From assembly GCF_003100395.1 (NCBI RefSeq), contig NZ_CP029210.1, positions 124,001-188,000 of the forward strand: a stretch of DNA of 64,000 bases, given 5' to 3'. A program made the position numbers and the translations under genes. Shown piece after piece: positions 34,163-43,500 of the stretch (positions are counted from its first letter, which is position 1; each line of letters begins with the position of its first letter). Below the pieces are notes generated by a model. The model did not search any database. It was not told the DNA's origin and saw only the letters and a program-made list of their open reading frames with translations. Source of the stretch: Aquabacterium olei (lineage in GTDB: Bacteria; Pseudomonadota; Gammaproteobacteria; Burkholderiales; Burkholderiaceae_C).

Positions 34163-34717
34163 TCAGCCGCGTTTGATGCGCGGCAACACTTGCCGGAACG
34201 CCGGGTGATTGGCGCAACCAAGCCACTCGAACATCACCATCTCGCTGCTGACCACCGCCGCGCCCGCGCCCTGAAGTCGTTGCAGGGCCAGCGCCTTCTG
34301 CGCAGGGTCGCGAGACGCAACCGCATCGGCCACCACGAACACGGCGTGGCCCGCAGCGAGCAGGCTGAGGCCGGTCTGCATCACGCACACATGGGCTTCG
34401 GCCCCCACCAGCACCACCTGCCGCCGCCCGAGGCGCTCCAGCATGCCAAGAAAACCGGGCTCGCTGGCACAACTGAAGTGCGTCTTGTTGACGATGGTGG
34501 CGCCGGTGGCGTGGGCGGCGTCCCGCACGGTGGGCAGCGAGCCGCCCAGCTTGTCCACGCAATGCTCCGACACCACGATGGGCACATCGAGTTCGGCTGC
34601 GGTGGCCATCAGGTCCAGCGCGTGGCGAGCGGTGGCGTCGCCCTCGGCCAATGCGGGCATCAGGCGGTCCTGCAGGTCGACCACCAGCAGCAGGGCATCG
34701 TCGGCACGGATCAGCAT
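34163..34717 (-). CDS. Isochorismatase-family cysteine hydrolase
   Basis: A 184-residue cytoplasmic enzyme with the family catalytic triad: Asp14 in LLVVDLQDRL, Lys78 in IVNKTHFSC and Cys111 in EAHVCVMQT. The cis-peptide before the nucleophile region and VFVVADAVASRDP are also present. Length fits YcaC/nicotinamidase-like single-domain members. The substrate (N-carbamoyl or amide compound) cannot be told. It converges on the aminotransferase gene with four bases between stops, so they are not an operon. Confidence 0.9.
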   Translation of the reverse strand: MLIRADDALLLVVDLQDRLMPALAEGDATARHALDLMATAAELDVPIVVSEHCVDKLGGSLPTVRDAAHATGATIVNKTHFSCASEPGFLGMLERLGRRQVVLVGAEAHVCVMQTGLSLLAAGHAVFVVADAVASRDPAQKALALQRLQGAGAAVVSSEMVMFEWLGCANHPAFRQVLPRIKRG

Positions 34718-34868
34718 GAAGGGGCTCCGGTTGTGGCTCAGCCCCCAGCGTAACGCGTTCCGCGACGCCGGGTGCGCAAGGTGATGGAGCAGCGCCAGTC
34801 AGGCACGGGCGGCTGACTGTGCTGCCAGCCCCAGCGGGCCTCCCATGGCGTCAGATAGACCGAGCCGT

Positions 34869-35756
34869 TCAGGCCGGCGGCGCGTGGCTCGGCGCCTGCG
34901 GCAGGGCGCCGAGCGCGCGGCCACTGAGCCGCTCGAACTCCACCGGGTCGTGCGAGCAGCACAGCGTCAGGCCGGTGGTGTGGGCGCCGTGCAGCGCCCG
35001 CAGCCGCGCCTGGTTGGCCAGCCGCTGGGTGCGGTCCTTCTCCATCAGCGTCTGGTATGCGCGCAGCCCGGGCGGGCACCAGGGGGCAAAGGTGTCCATC
35101 TCGCGGCGGTGAAAGTAGGCATCGCCCGCCAGCAACACCCACTGCCCGTCCGCCTGCACCGCCACACCCGCATGGCCGTGGGTGTGGCCTGGCAGCGGCA
35201 CCAGGGCCAGATCCGGCAACCCCTCACCGAGGGGGCGCACGCGCTCGAAGCCCTCCCACACCTCGCCGCCCGAAGCCTCATGCAGCACCCACCGCGCGCG
35301 GCTGGCACCCCACTGCGCGGGCCGGAAGCGTTGCCGATCCAGCCAGGTGCGCTGCGCTTCGGCGTGCACGCACTCGTTGCGCATCATGTGCACCGTGGCG
35401 TTCGGAAAGTCGTCCAGCCCGCCGGCATGATCGAAATCCAGGTGGGTGAGCACGATGTGCCGCACGTCCGACACGGCAAAGCCCAGACGCGCCACCTGCC
35501 GCACCGCTGTCATCTCTTCGGCCAGCGCCGGCTGCAGCAAGGTCAGGAAGAAGCGGCTGAGCCGGGTGCGGGGCGCCTTCACATCACCCAGGCCGAAACC
35601 GGTGTCCACCAGCACCAGGCCGTCGTTCGTTTCGACCAGCAGGCAGTGGCAGCTCAGCTCGGCGCGGTCGATCACGGTGGGCAGGCGCTCGTCCATGAGC
35701 CGGCCACCCAGCGGGCACGACGAGATGCAGTTGAGGTGGTGTACGCGGCAGCCCAT
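34869..35756 (-). CDS. MBL-fold metallohydrolase
   Basis: A 295-residue cytoplasmic protein. The metal-binding motif is HLDFDH at 105-110 (HxDxDH), a variant with Asp for the second His of the classical HxHxDH; other ligands lie in PGHTHGHAG, LLAGDAYF and a late CCSHDP. The architecture resembles lactonase-like MBL proteins (quorum quenching, SdsA-like or others), but the acceptor loop differs and the substrate is open. The 151 bases between this gene and the upstream-coded hydrolase (34718-34868) hold nothing I can identify. Confidence 0.85.
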   Translation of the reverse strand: MGCRVHHLNCISSCPLGGRLMDERLPTVIDRAELSCHCLLVETNDGLVLVDTGFGLGDVKAPRTRLSRFFLTLLQPALAEEMTAVRQVARLGFAVSDVRHIVLTHLDFDHAGGLDDFPNATVHMMRNECVHAEAQRTWLDRQRFRPAQWGASRARWVLHEASGGEVWEGFERVRPLGEGLPDLALVPLPGHTHGHAGVAVQADGQWVLLAGDAYFHRREMDTFAPWCPPGLRAYQTLMEKDRTQRLANQARLRALHGAHTTGLTLCCSHDPVEFERLSGRALGALPQAPSHAPPA

Positions 35757-35908
35757 GTCATGCCTCCCGGGGATCCGTGTGCGACGTTTTGCCGCACCGA
35801 CGGTGCCGGCAAGGGCCGTTCCCGACGCTGGGGCAGCGGTCTATCGTGGCAACGGCCGCCACATCGCGCACAATCGAGGTTTCGCCCTCTGGCGCTGCCA
35901 CCTGCTTC

Positions 35909-36946
35909 ATGTCTTCGACTCCCCTGCCTCCTTCGGACCTTCCTTCCGCCCAGCCCGCCGAGCCCGACACCCCGGCGACGCCCGACGTGCCGGAGGCGGA
36001 CGCATCGGCTGCACCGGCCGGCATGAGTCCCGCAGAGTGCGCGGCCGAGCTCCAGCGCCGCTTCCCCGCGCTGTTCGGCGGCGAGCCCAAGCCACTGAAG
36101 CTGCGCATCCAGGTCGACATCCAGGAGCGCGCCCCCGGCGTGTTCTCCAAGACGGCCCTGTCGGGTTTCTTCCGCCGCTACACGCACGCCACGGCCTACC
36201 TGATCGCCGTCAGCAAGGGCACCTCGCGTTTCGACCTCGACGGCCAGCCTGCGGGCGAGTTGTCTGAAGAGCACCGTCAGATTGCCGAGACCGAGCTGGC
36301 CCGCCGCCGCGCGCTGGTCAAGGAGCGCCGTGAGGCCGAAGCCCAGGCACGCCGCGACCGCGCGGCCGTGCTGGCCGATGTCGACGCCGGCAAGCTGACC
36401 GCCGAGGCCTACTGCGCCGACAAGGGCGTGGCGCCCGAAGCGTTCGAGGCCCTGCTGGCCCAGGCCCGCAAGGAAGCCGCCGAACCCCGCCCCGAGCCTC
36501 GCAACCGCGGCCCGCGCAACGGTCAGGGCCCGCGCCGTGACCGCGGCGGCGATCGCGGTGAACAACGTGCGCGCGGCCCGCGTGCCGAGCGCGCGCCGGG
36601 CGAAGCCGCCCCGGCCGCTGGCGGTGAACCCGGCGCCCGACCGGCCCCGGCCGAACGCGGCGAGCGTGCAGAGCGGGGCGCCCGTCCGCACGGCGACCGT
36701 CCGCAAGGCGATCGCCCCCGCGGCGACCGCGCCCCTCGCCGTCCGGATGGCGAGCAGCGTGCCGGCCAAGGCCCGCGCCCCGACCGCGGCGATCGCAACG
36801 ACCGTGGTCCCCGCCGCAACGATCGCTCCGATCGCCCGCGTCAGGACGCCGCCCCGCGCCGCGAGCGCCCGGCTGATGGCAACGCGCCGAAGTCGGCGCT
36901 GGCCCTGGCCCTCGAAGCCGCCAAGGCCAAGTCCGGCAAGGCCTGA
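35909..36946 (+). CDS. proQ: ProQ/FinO-family RNA chaperone with long RGD-rich tail
   Basis: A 345-residue RNA-binding protein. After a Pro/Ala-rich leader, residues ~45-135 form the ProQ/FinO domain: AECAAELQRRFPALFGGEPKPLKLRIQVDI, LSGFFRRYTHATAYLIAV, and FDLDGQPAGELSEEHR. The acidic-basic helix (ELARRRALVKERREAEAQ) follows. The last ~160 residues are low-complexity, dominated by Arg, Gly, Asp and Pro with GDRPQGDRPRGDR-type repeats, then a short helical end (ALALALEAAKA). ProQ stabilises sRNAs and mRNAs; the tail probably adds nonspecific RNA binding or phase behaviour. A CACAAT sequence 35 bases upstream could be a -10. Confidence 0.9.
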   Translation: MSSTPLPPSDLPSAQPAEPDTPATPDVPEADASAAPAGMSPAECAAELQRRFPALFGGEPKPLKLRIQVDIQERAPGVFSKTALSGFFRRYTHATAYLIAVSKGTSRFDLDGQPAGELSEEHRQIAETELARRRALVKERREAEAQARRDRAAVLADVDAGKLTAEAYCADKGVAPEAFEALLAQARKEAAEPRPEPRNRGPRNGQGPRRDRGGDRGEQRARGPRAERAPGEAAPAAGGEPGARPAPAERGERAERGARPHGDRPQGDRPRGDRAPRRPDGEQRAGQGPRPDRGDRNDRGPRRNDRSDRPRQDAAPRRERPADGNAPKSALALALEAAKAKSGKA

Positions 36947-36990
36947 CCTGCGTCCCATGTGCCGGCCTTGAACGCCGGCGCGCCATGAAA

Positions 36991-37024
36991 AAAGCCGTGA
37001 CCGGTCATACCGTCACGGCTTTTC
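36991..37024. terminator. Bidirectional terminator between proQ and porin
   Basis: AGCCGTGAC (36993-37001) pairs with GTCACGGCT (37012-37020) around a ten-base loop, with an A-run on the left and a T-run on the right. It can terminate both convergent genes. Confidence 0.85.
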
Positions 37025-37042
37025 TTCTGGGCGGAACGCCGA

Positions 37043-38137
37043 TCAGAAACGGTGCTGCAGCCCGAAGCCGATGCCCGTCTGGTGGTTGGTCAGCGGCGTC
37101 TGGTCGCGGAACACGCCGGTGAGGGTCCGGCTGCCGTCTTCGGTCTTCGCGCGGGCGATGGCCGCAGTGGCGTACAGGCGGGTGCGCTTCGACAGGTCGT
37201 AGTGCACCTTGCCAGCCAGCATCACCGGGTTCGACGGCGTGCCATGTTTGTTCTCGACATACACGCCGCCGAAGGCCGTCACCTTGTCGACAACCGGCGC
37301 GCTGGCGCCCAGCCAGTACACGGTGGTGTGGAAGGCGGCATTGCTGCTGCTGACCGTGCCCACTGGCTCGCGCTTGGTGTCGCGCACGCCTGCATAGACC
37401 TTGCCCGTGCCCAGGGCGTAGGTGCCCGAGGCGATCCAGCTGCGGTTGCTGGTCGAGTTGGTGGCGGTTTCCGTGGCGGCGGTGCGGCCATCATCCAGGC
37501 TCAGTTGCACCGACACAGGGCCGTCTTCGTAGCCGACGGACACGCCGCGGCTGGTGTTCGCGTTGAGCGAGCCCGCCACTTCACCGAGGCCGGCGTTCAG
37601 GCCCAGCTTGATCTTGCCGAAGGTGCCCAGGTAGCGCACGCCGTTGCTGATGCGGCTGGTGAACGAGGCCTTCGGCACCGTGGCCGTGCTCGTGACCCAC
37701 GAGTATTGCGGCGCGTAGCCCATGAAGTCGTGTGCGCTGATGAAGTCGTAAGCCACGGTCGACATGCGGCCCAGCGCCACGCTGCCCAGCGCATTGCTGT
37801 CCAGGCTGACCCAGGCCTGGCGTCCGAACAGCGTGCTGTCGGCGGCACCGGTGTCGGCACTCAGTTCGCCTTCCAGATTGAACTGGGCGCTCAGGCCGTT
37901 GCCGAGGTCTTCCTTGCCCTTGAAGCCGAAGCGCGAGGTGTTGATGCCCCCCGAGTTCAGGCGCCACTGGCTGTCACCGGCGGCGTTGTTCTGGGTGCGG
38001 TATTCCATGCCCAGGTCGATCAGGCCGTACATCGTCAGGTTGGTCGACTGCGCCTGCGCCCCGAACGCGGCGAAGAAGGCGGCCAGTGCGGTGGCACTCA
38101 GGACAGGCAGGCGGGAAAGGCGGCGGGTGTGAGTCAT
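37043..38137 (-). CDS. General outer-membrane porin (betaproteobacterial Gram-negative porin)
   Basis: A 364-residue trimeric 16-strand porin. Signal peptide VLSATALAAFFAAFGAQAQ is followed by STNLTMYGLIDLGMEY, the standard first strand of Burkholderiales porins. FGFKGKEDLGNGLSAQFNLEGEL, FGRQAWVSLDSNALGSVALGRM and a final strand TGIGFGLQHRF with C-terminal Phe confirm the family. Length is typical. It is transcribed divergently from an OmpR-type regulator, 230 bases away, which makes osmotic or nutrient control by that regulator plausible. Confidence 0.95.
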   Translation of the reverse strand: MTHTRRLSRLPVLSATALAAFFAAFGAQAQSTNLTMYGLIDLGMEYRTQNNAAGDSQWRLNSGGINTSRFGFKGKEDLGNGLSAQFNLEGELSADTGAADSTLFGRQAWVSLDSNALGSVALGRMSTVAYDFISAHDFMGYAPQYSWVTSTATVPKASFTSRISNGVRYLGTFGKIKLGLNAGLGEVAGSLNANTSRGVSVGYEDGPVSVQLSLDDGRTAATETATNSTSNRSWIASGTYALGTGKVYAGVRDTKREPVGTVSSSNAAFHTTVYWLGASAPVVDKVTAFGGVYVENKHGTPSNPVMLAGKVHYDLSKRTRLYATAAIARAKTEDGSRTLTGVFRDQTPLTNHQTGIGFGLQHRF

Positions 38138-38367
38138 GTCGTCTCCGTCTGACCCCGTTGAAATAGGAAAATGGGTCAGTGGCCGCGGATGATCGACAGC
38201 CTTCCTGTCAGAAATCTGGCGATGGCCGTCCGGGCCGCCGCTTCACGGGAAAACACCGAGACCCGGCGCCCACACCGACGGTGCGCGGGCTGCGCGGTGC
38301 CGGGCGTTCCGTGATGAAATCGGGTGGGCCTTCAGGCCCCTGCACACCACAACGAGGTTGAATCCCC

Positions 38368-39033
38368 ATGCGCCTGCTGCTTGTCGAGGACCAGGAAGCG
38401 CTGGCCGACTGCCTGGCGAAAGCGCTGCGCCAGGGCGGCCACGCCGTGGACGTGATGGGCCGGGGCGATCACGCGGACCACGCCCTGGCCACGCAGCCCT
38501 ACGACCTCGCCATCCTCGACCTCAATCTGCCGGGCATCGACGGCCTGGAGGTGCTGCGCCGCCTGCGTGCCCGGGGCAGCGGGCTGCCGGTGCTGATCCT
38601 CACCGCGCGCGACAGCCTGGCCGAGCGCGTGAGCGGCCTCGACATGGGCGCCGACGACTACCTTGCCAAGCCCTTCGAACTCAGCGAACTGGAAGCCCGC
38701 GTGCGGGCGTTGTCACGCCGGGGGATGGGGCGTGCACCCGTGGTGCGGGTGGGGCGCCTGGCGTTCGACACCGCGAGCCGGCTGGTCACCTGCGAGGGCC
38801 GCCCGCTGTCTCTGACGCCGCGTGAGCTGGCCGTGCTCGAGGCCTTGCTGTCCCGGCTGGACCGCCCCGTGGCGCGCGAACTGCTGTTCGAGAAGGTGTA
38901 CGACATGGATGCCTCGGCCCGCCCCGAAGCCATCGAAAGCTATGTGTCGCGCCTGCGCAAGAAGCTGGAGGGCACGGGCGCCAGCATCACCACGCTGCGC
39001 GGCCTGGGTTACCTGCTGACCGACGCCGACTGA
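38368..39033 (+). CDS. OmpR/PhoB-family response regulator (QseB/TctD-like), orphan
   Basis: A 221-residue regulator. The receiver has LLVEDQEALADCLAKAL, the phosphoacceptor in LAILDLNLPGIDGLEVLRRLR and Lys in GADDYLAKPFELSELEARVRAL. The winged-helix domain contains LTPRELAVLEALLSRLDRPVARELLFEKVYD and ESYVSRLRKKLEGTGA. No histidine kinase gene adjoins it: downstream is a convergent Hsp70-like gene whose end overlaps this stop by 25 bases. Likely target by position is the divergent porin gene. Confidence 0.93.
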   Translation: MRLLLVEDQEALADCLAKALRQGGHAVDVMGRGDHADHALATQPYDLAILDLNLPGIDGLEVLRRLRARGSGLPVLILTARDSLAERVSGLDMGADDYLAKPFELSELEARVRALSRRGMGRAPVVRVGRLAFDTASRLVTCEGRPLSLTPRELAVLEALLSRLDRPVARELLFEKVYDMDASARPEAIESYVSRLRKKLEGTGASITTLRGLGYLLTDAD

Positions 39034-40343
39034 AACAGCCGCGCGGCATGCAGGCCGAGGCCGGTGGCCACCGAAGCGAGCCGGTCGCCCCGCACGGCCT
39101 GTGCCGTCGGGAAGGCCGCTTCCAGCTGCTCGGTCAGCAGCTTCAGCCCCGTCGAGCCGCCGGTGAAGTACAGCGCACTGATCGCCTCGGCCGGCACCCC
39201 GGCCAGGGTCACCGTTTCGCGGGCGCACGCCACGATGCGCGCCAGGTCGTCGCGCAGCGCCTGCTCGGCCTGTGCCCCCGTCAGCGGGCTGTGCAGACCG
39301 GCTTCGATCAGTGACAGGTCGATGTCCGTCGAGCCGCCTTCGGCCACCGCGATCTTGGCGGCTTCGGCGCGGCCCACCAGCGCATGCCCCAGCCGCTGGT
39401 TCACCACCTTCATCAGGCGCTGGTGCTGCACCGGGTCGCCATAGAAGTCGGCCATGCTGCGCAGCTCGGCCACGCGCTGTGGCTGGTACACCGTGTTGAT
39501 CAGGTGCCACGTGGTCAGGTCGAAGTACACGCGGCTGGGCACGGGGCGCGGCGCCTGGCCCTTGAGGCTCGGGCCGAAGCCGCCATAGCCCAGCGGCGGC
39601 ATCACGCTGGCCAGCGACACGCGCCGGTCGAAGTCGGTGCCGGCGATGTGCACGCCGTGGTTGGCGAGGATGTCGCTGCGGCGGTCGAGTGCCTGGGCGC
39701 GTTCCGGCCCCACGCGCACCACCGAGAAGTCCGACGTGCCGCCGCCGATGTCGGCCACCAGCACCAGTTGCTCGGTGGTGGCCTGCTGCTCGTAGTCGAA
39801 CGCCGCGGCAATCGGCTCGTACTGGAAGGCCACGTCCGTGAAGCCGACCGCGCGGGCCGCCGCCTCCAGCGAAGCCTGCGCGGCTGCATCCCGCACGGGG
39901 TCCTCATCGACGAAGAACACCGGCCGACCCATCACCACGCGGTCGAGCTGCGCGCCGCCCGCCTGTTCCGCCTTGCCGCGCAGGTGCCGCAGGTAGCCGG
40001 TGATGATGTCGAGGTACTTCACGCCCATGCCGTTGCCGACTTCGGTGGTCTGGTCGACCAGGGCCGTGCCCAACACGCTCTTCATCGAGCGCATCAGCCG
40101 GCCTTCATAGCCCTCGATGTAGGCGGCCACCGCGGCGCGCCCGAAGGTGCGGGGCAGCGCGTCATCCCGCCCCACGCCGCGCACCGAGCCAGGCGGCAGG
40201 TCGTCCGCATCGGTGCAATAGAACACCGCGGTCGGCATGGTCAGGTGCTCGCCTTCCAGCTGCACCAGCCGCATGCCGCCGCCGGCCTCCGGGATGGCAA
40301 TGGCCGAGTTGGAGGTGCCGAAGTCGATGGCGCAGTAGGACAT
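39009..40343 (-). CDS. Hsp70-family chaperone-like protein (YegD type)
   Basis: A 444-residue actin-fold ATPase. MSYCAIDFGTSNSAIAIPE is the phosphate-1 motif, VVMGRPVFF and AFQYEPIAAAFDYE precede the phosphate-2 motif VLVADIGGGTSDFSVVRV, and LYFTGGSTGLKLL is the adenosine motif. There is no substrate-binding domain, so it is a short Hsp70 like E. coli YegD. The start at 40343 is chosen because the upstream extension has no Hsp70 sequence. It is divergent from the vgrG-type gene with 180 bases between; the C-terminus overlaps the regulator by 25 bases. Client is unknown. Confidence 0.9.
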   Translation of the reverse strand: MSYCAIDFGTSNSAIAIPEAGGGMRLVQLEGEHLTMPTAVFYCTDADDLPPGSVRGVGRDDALPRTFGRAAVAAYIEGYEGRLMRSMKSVLGTALVDQTTEVGNGMGVKYLDIITGYLRHLRGKAEQAGGAQLDRVVMGRPVFFVDEDPVRDAAAQASLEAAARAVGFTDVAFQYEPIAAAFDYEQQATTEQLVLVADIGGGTSDFSVVRVGPERAQALDRRSDILANHGVHIAGTDFDRRVSLASVMPPLGYGGFGPSLKGQAPRPVPSRVYFDLTTWHLINTVYQPQRVAELRSMADFYGDPVQHQRLMKVVNQRLGHALVGRAEAAKIAVAEGGSTDIDLSLIEAGLHSPLTGAQAEQALRDDLARIVACARETVTLAGVPAEAISALYFTGGSTGLKLLTEQLEAAFPTAQAVRGDRLASVATGLGLHAARLFQSASVSR

Positions 40344-40523
40344 GGAAGCAAGCCCGGGAGGCGAGGGGGAGCAAACGGGCCCGCGATTGTAGGGGCCCCG
40401 CACCCCGCGAGCAGGTTGCGCACCGTAACGCTTGTTTGCAATTTTCCCCATCAGGTGTGGTGGGGCGGGGGAAGGGCCCCGCGGAGAATCGCGCGATACC
40501 GACAATAAAACTCAGGTGAGTGC

Positions 40524-43500
40524 ATGAACCTACCGTCCGTGGGCGGCATGGTCTCGGCCGCGCGTGCTGCGCGGCCTCTTCTGTCCGATCCCTCATCCCT
40601 GGCCGGCGAGCTCGCCTCGCGCCTCCAGGCGGCGCTGGGCATCGGTCAGGCGACCCGACTTCTGCAGCTTGAAACCGCCCTGCCCTCGGCCACCCTCGTG
40701 GTCGAGCGCTGCCGCATCACCGAAGCCGTGCAGGCCGACGAACCGCTGTGGGCCGAGGTCGACGCCGTCTCCACCAGCGCTTTCCTCCAACTCAAGGCCC
40801 TGCAAGGCGAGCAGATGACGCTGCGCCTGAAACGAGCCGACGGCACCTGGCGCAACTGGCACGGCTACGTCGTGCGCACCGCCCAACTCGGCGCCGACGG
40901 CGGCCTGGCCCGCTACCGCCTCACGCTGGCGGCCTGGACCCACTGGCTCACCCACCGTCGCGACACCCGCATCTTCCAGGATCGCACCGCGCAGGACATC
41001 GTCTCCGACGTGCTCTCGGCCTGGCCGCAGGCGCACTTCCGCTTCGACGTGGCCGACCCTGGCCCGCTGCGCGCCATTACCACCCAGTACCGCGAGACCG
41101 ACTGGCGCTTCGTGCGCCGCCTGATGGCGCAGCAGGGCTGGAGCTGGCGCCTGGAACACGACGGCGCGCGTGAAGGCGCAATCACAGGCGCCCGCGCCGC
41201 GAAGCACACGCTGGTCATCTTCGACGACCAGGCCGAGGTGCCCGACCTCGGGCCCCTGCGCTTCAGCCGGCCCGACATGCGCGGCGGCGGTCTCTGGGGC
41301 ACCGGCCTGTTCGACGACGGCCTGGCCCAGGACACCGTGACCGCCTGGCGCGTGGGCCGCCATGTGGGCCCGAACGCCGTCACCCTCGCTGCGTGGGACG
41401 AGCGCCAGCTGGCCGGCGTGGCCGGCACCGCCACGGCCCCGACCGAGCAGGGCGCGCTGCCCACACTGGAAGACTACCGGGGCCACGGTGAACGCCAGCA
41501 CGCTGACGGCCGTGTCAGCACCGCCCAGCCCGGCAGCCCGGCCGTGGCCGATGCCCGCGCCCAGGCCCGCATGGCCGCACACGCGCTGCACCACGTCCGC
41601 GCCGAGGGGGACAGCGCCGTGCGTGGCCTGCACGAAGGCGCCCGCTTCCTGCTGACCGAACACAGCCTCTACGGCGGCGCCACGGCGCTGGCATCGGCCG
41701 TGCGCACGGCCGCAGCCGGACGCCCGCCCGCCACCGAGCCCACCGCACCGGGGGCCTTCCGCGCCCTGCGCGTGGTGCACGAGGCGGCCAACAACCTCGG
41801 CAGCGAAGCCGCCCGCCTGCTGCGCCAGCCCGACATCGAACAGGGCAGCTACCGCAACCGCTTTGACGCCGCCCCCGCCAGCCTCCGACTGGCCCCCGCG
41901 CCCCTCGATGCGCCCACGGCCCCCGGCCTGCAGACTGCCGTGGTGGTGGCGCACGACGGCGAACCGCTGACCACCGACCGCGACGGCCGCATCCGCCTTC
42001 AGTTCGGCTGGCAGCGCGGCGCCCGCCCGCTGGCCGGCGCACTGAGCGCGCCGACCACGCCGGGCGGTGCAGAGACCGGCCATGCGCCGGGCGACGCCAC
42101 CAGCGGCACCTGGGTCCGCGTGGCCCAGGGCGTGGCCGGCCCCAACTGGGGCGCCGTCTTCACCCCGCGCGCCGGCACCGAGGTGCTGGTCGACTTCGTC
42201 GACGGCGACATCGACCGCCCGCTGGTGATCGGTCAGCTGCACAACGGCCAGCACGACCTTCCCTGGCCGGCGGGCGTGGACGCCGGCACCAACCACCCCG
42301 GCACGATCTCCGGCTGGCACAGCCCCCACCTGGACGGCGGCGGCGCCAATCAGTGGCTGATTGACGATGCCACCGGCCAACTGCGCATGCGCCTGGCCAG
42401 CCACAGCGGCGCCACCGGCTGGAGCGAACTGAGCCTGGGCCACCTGATCCAGCAAAGCGGCCGGGGCGGTGCGGGCTGCGCCCACCGCGGCGCCTGGCTG
42501 GGCGAAGGCTTCTACGGCCACACCGACGGCTGGGCCGTGGTGCGCGCCGGCCAGGGCCTGCTGCTGAGCACCAGCGCCCGGCCCGCCATGGGCGCCAGCG
42601 TGCAGAGCACCCAGATGGACGCGGCCGAAGCCGTGAGCCAGCTCAAGGGCGCGCGCCAGCTGGGCGATGCGCTGAGCCAGAGCGCCCGCCAGCAGGGCGC
42701 GGTCGGCTTGGCCAGCCACGACGCCAGCCAGGCGCTGCAGCAGCACACCGAGGCCATGGACCCGACTGCGCAAGGCAAGTACGACGGCGCGGCAGGCGGC
42801 CAGCCAGCGAAGAAGGCCCAACCCGGCAGCCGCACCTTGCAGGACCCGGTCGAGCGCTTTGCCAAGCCCCTGCTGCACCTCGACACCCCGGCCAGCGCCG
42901 TGTTCGTCACGCCGGCCAGCATCGGCCTGTTCAGCGGCCAGGACACGAGCCTGACCACGCAGGGCGACGTGCAGCTGACGGCCGCGCACACCCTGAGCGC
43001 CGTCAGCGGCCAGACCACCAGCCTGTACACGCACGCGGGCGGCATCAAGGCGATTGCGGCCAACGGCCCGCTGAGCCTGCGTGCCCACACCGACGCGCAG
43101 CAAATCTGGTCGGACAAAGACCTGACCATCCAGAGCACCACCGACGAGATCCGCATTCAGGCCAGCAACAGCATCACGCTGACGGCCGGGCAGAGCCAGA
43201 TCGAGCTCAAGGGCGGGAACATCACCTTCACCTGCCCGGGGACGTGGACGGTGAAGGCGGCGGGGCATGATTGGGCGGGAGGCGGGAGTCAGGCAGCACG
43301 CTTGCCTGCGATGCCTACTCAACGTTTCGCTGCGTTGGGCGTGGCTGAGGGCACTTTTAGGTCAACGTTTGCGCGGGACCAACTCAAGACATTTGCGTCG
43401 GAGTCGGATGAACCCGCTTTTGTGAGCGACATGGCCTCGACCTTTGGCACAGACATTCCTTTGTCCGCTTACCAGACGTTCTACGCGAAATCCAAAGCGG

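Noticed and set aside
36650..36850. CRISPR-like repeats in the GDRP-repeat part of proQ
   Set aside because: The periodicity is that of codons for short amino-acid repeats, with no uniform spacers, and it lies inside the proQ frame.
38138..38367. Palindromic regulatory site between porin and OmpR-type regulator
   Set aside because: Only weak repeats are visible and none is convincing enough to annotate.
40593..43322. 909-codon minus-strand frame opposite the VgrG core
   Set aside because: Antisense shadow; it ends where GC drops, as expected if it depends only on high GC in the third codon position of vgrG.
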